The notes under the pieces: generated by a model
What the model was told of the DNA's origin: nothing
Database searches by the model: none
The model's input: only the letters and a program-made list of their open reading frames with translations
Assembly (NCBI RefSeq): GCF_003610015.1
Contig: NZ_AP018933.1
Location: 124,001-188,000, forward strand
Length of the DNA stretch: 64,000 nucleotides
DNA from: Zymobacter palmae
GTDB taxonomy: Bacteria; Pseudomonadota; Gammaproteobacteria; Pseudomonadales; Halomonadaceae
Direction: 5' to 3'
Position numbers and translations under genes: made by a program
Shown: piece by piece, positions 62,307 to 64,000 of the stretch
How positions within the stretch are numbered: position 1 is the stretch's first letter
Layout: each line of letters opens with the position of its first letter

Positions 62307-63038
62307 ATGCGCATCTACGTCGATACGGACGCTCTGGCAGCAGCTTCCGCAGGAATGATCTTTACCCTCCCTGACGCACAGGCCCATCACGTTGGACGCG
62401 TCATGCGTCGTCGCGTTGGTGATGCCGTACGTCTGTTCGATGGCCGCGGTCACGAGTTCGAAGGCGTGCTGTCGGTCGTGGACCGTAAGTGTGTGTCGGT
62501 AACACTGGGCGAACCCGTGGCAGTGACGCCGGAATCGCCGCTGAGCGTGCATCTGGGACAGGCTATCTCCAAGGGCGATCGCATGGATATTGCCATCCAG
62601 AAATCGGTCGAGTTGGGAGTGACGGAAATCACCCCGCTGTACACTGAGCGCGGTGACGTGCGCCTCAAGGGTGAACGTGAAGAGCGCAAGTGGCAGCATT
62701 GGCTGGCGGTCGCGGCCAGTGCCTGCGAGCAGTGTGGGCGTGCCACGCTGCCGATCATCCATGCGCCGATGGCGCTGAGCAGCTGGCTTGAACAGCGCAA
62801 TGAACCGATGAAGTTGATGCTTCAGCCGGGCCGTTCTGCATTGGAAGACCACGAGCACAACCCGGGGCGAGCCGCCTTGCTGATTGGGCCGGAAGGCGGG
62901 TTCACGGCAGACGAGATCGACCAAGCGGCCGCGCAGCATTTCGAGATCCTGTCGCTGGGACCTCGTATTCTGCGCACTGAAACGGCCCCGATCGCGGCCA
63001 TGACGTTGCTGCAGTACCGCTACGGCGATCTTCGCTGA
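62307..63038 (+). CDS. rsmE: 16S rRNA (uracil-1498-N3)-methyltransferase
   Basis: The 243-residue SPOUT enzyme methylates U1498 of 16S rRNA. It has an N-terminal PUA-like domain (MRIYVDTDALAAASAGMIFTLPDAQAHHVGRVMRRRVGDAVRLFDGRG) and a knot domain with VELGVTEITPLYTERGDVRLKGEREERKWQHWLAVAASACEQCGRATLP, GPEGGFTADEID and LGPRILRTETAPIAAM. The start at 62307 matches the family; GGAG lies about 12 bases upstream. It precedes gshB, the conserved order. Confidence 0.96.
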   Translation: MRIYVDTDALAAASAGMIFTLPDAQAHHVGRVMRRRVGDAVRLFDGRGHEFEGVLSVVDRKCVSVTLGEPVAVTPESPLSVHLGQAISKGDRMDIAIQKSVELGVTEITPLYTERGDVRLKGEREERKWQHWLAVAASACEQCGRATLPIIHAPMALSSWLEQRNEPMKLMLQPGRSALEDHEHNPGRAALLIGPEGGFTADEIDQAAAQHFEILSLGPRILRTETAPIAAMTLLQYRYGDLR

Positions 63039-63173
63039 TCCCTCTATCCCTTCTCTTTGCACATCCTGCCCCACCTTCCCTCTTGGTCGAGCATGACCTG
63101 TTGCGCCATACTGAGCCGATAGGCCATGCTCGGTATGGTCAACCGCATTCATCAATCCTGTTCGAGGTATGTC

Positions 63174-64000
63174 ATGGCGCACGCGTTGAAGATCGGTATC
63201 GTGATGGACCCCATTGCGAACATCACCTATCGCAAGGATTCTTCCCTTTCCCTGCTGTGGGCGGCAAAGCAGCGCGGATGGTCGCTGTACTATCTTGAGC
63301 AGGAAGACCTTTATCTCGACCAGGGGCGTGCTTTCGGGCGTGTACGTGATCTGGATGTATTCGAGGATCCTAAGCACTGGTTCGAACTGAGCGAGCCGCG
63401 GGCGATGCCGTTGGCAGAGCTGGACGTAATTCTGATGCGTAAGGATCCGCCGGTCGACCGTGCCTTCCTTGATGCCACGCACCTGCTTGGGTTCGCCGAA
63501 CGCGAAGGCGTACTCGTCGTCAACCCGACGACCGTGCTGCGCGAATGCAATGAAAAGCTGTTTGCCCAGCAATTTACGGATTGCATTGTGCCGACCGTTG
63601 TTTCAAGCAACAAGGAGATCCTTAAGGCGTTCCATCGCGAACATCGCGACGTGATCTTCAAGCCGCTTGATGGTATGGGCGGCAGCGGCATCTTCCGCAT
63701 CACGGAAGACGGCCGCAATCTGGGATCCGTCATCGAGCAGCTGACCGAGCTGGGGCATTACCAGATCATGGCGCAGCGCTTCATTCCTGAAATCACCGAA
63801 GGGGATACCCGTATCGTGGTGATCGACGGTGAGGCCGTGCCGTTTGGTTTGGCGCGCCTGCCTGCTGAAGGAGAAGTGCGTGGCAACCTGGCCGCGGGTG
63901 GCCACGGTGTTGTGCGTGCGCTCAACGACCGCGACCGCGAGCTGGTCGCGCGCGTGGCTCCTGTCCTAAAAGAAAAAGGCATCATCATTGCGGGGTTGGA
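63174..64000 (+). CDS. gshB: Glutathione synthetase, 3' end outside the window
   Basis: The visible 275 codons encode the ATP-grasp enzyme that joins gamma-glutamylcysteine and glycine. The N-terminus KIGIVMDPIANITYRKDSS is diagnostic. Later segments are WAAKQRGWSLYYLEQEDLYLDQG, ILMRKDPPVDRAFLDATHLL, NKEILKAFHREHRDVIFKPLDGMGGSGIF and GDTRIVVIDGEAVPFGLARLPAEGEVRGNLAAGG. The frame is open to the right edge, with about 40 residues expected beyond it. GAGG lies upstream of the ATG at 63174. Confidence 0.95.
   Translation, partial: MAHALKIGIVMDPIANITYRKDSSLSLLWAAKQRGWSLYYLEQEDLYLDQGRAFGRVRDLDVFEDPKHWFELSEPRAMPLAELDVILMRKDPPVDRAFLDATHLLGFAEREGVLVVNPTTVLRECNEKLFAQQFTDCIVPTVVSSNKEILKAFHREHRDVIFKPLDGMGGSGIFRITEDGRNLGSVIEQLTELGHYQIMAQRFIPEITEGDTRIVVIDGEAVPFGLARLPAEGEVRGNLAAGGHGVVRALNDRDRELVARVAPVLKEKGIIIAGL

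Noticed and set aside
62274-63572. 432-codon open frame opposite rsmE and gshB
   Set aside because: It spans two well-conserved genes on the other strand and their spacer; it is a by-product of GC-rich codon use.
1-64000. CRISPR array, intact prophage or insertion sequence
   Set aside because: No regularly spaced repeats, transposase, integrase or phage structural genes were seen on either strand.

Overview
The window is chromosomal DNA of a gammaproteobacterium, most likely a member of the Halomonadaceae (Zymobacter/Halomonas-like). This is inferred from gene order and protein types: a Pseudomonas-type crc beside pyrE, yicC/rph/hemG, ilvA/rpiA, 6S RNA between zapA and fau, ygfB-ubiH-ubiI, envC/ctp, secB and rsmE-gshB. 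Core genes are moderately GC-rich; several AT-rich blocks look acquired. No rRNA operon, CRISPR array, complete insertion sequence or intact prophage was seen.

Layout. 1-5.7 kb is an AT-rich type VI secretion cargo cassette: a DUF4123 adaptor, a VasX-like effector and an exported Sel1-repeat protein whose 3' end returns to host-like composition. 5.7-10.5 kb holds a YciI protein, a TetR regulator with a candidate operator, a maltose-type O-acetyltransferase, and an MgtA Mg2+ ATPase preceded by a proline-rich MgtL-like leader peptide. 10.5-12.6 kb is an AT-rich gene for a large probable two-nuclease protein (PD-(D/E)XK-like plus PIN-like), the best candidate here for an undescribed, perhaps defensive, function. 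12.6-21.6 kb is housekeeping: yicC, rph, hemG, crc, pyrE, a YfaZ-like protein, trmL, an alpha carbonic anhydrase and a GH13 alpha-glucosidase. Two parS-like sites flank rep (21.6-24.1 kb). tRNA-Arg follows, then an AT-rich patch with orphan, immunity-like small genes.

26.7-33.3 kb is a lipopolysaccharide inner-core block: waaA, hldE, two GT9 heptosyltransferase-type genes, the Kdo kinase kdkA and gmhB. 33.3-43.7 kb carries a VirK/YbjX protein, a PEBP protein, an amino-acid permease, a TrmH/SpoU methyltransferase, an MFS carrier, a GNAT enzyme, a cold-shock protein, an ArnT-like lipid-A/glycan transferase, a tandem DUF1508 protein, a secreted GH12 endoglucanase and tRNA-Ser. After ilvA/rpiA there is about 3 kb of decayed DNA (46.4-49.5 kb) with recognisable pseudogenes of an MmgE/PrpD protein and a fumarase/aspartase-superfamily lyase, a tiny unlisted ORF and a YdaS-like regulator.

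49.5-64 kb is again core: a DUF3251 lipoprotein, pyrC, a 33-residue membrane peptide, fau with a ribosome-binding site inside the 3' end of 6S RNA, ssrS, zapA, ygfB, ubiH-ubiI, two tandem RDD proteins, a Ctp protease, envC, a rhodanese, secB, rsmE and the start of gshB. Compared with the usual gammaproteobacterial order, pepP, gpmI and grxC are missing from their expected slots, which together with the pseudogenes suggests a reducing genome.
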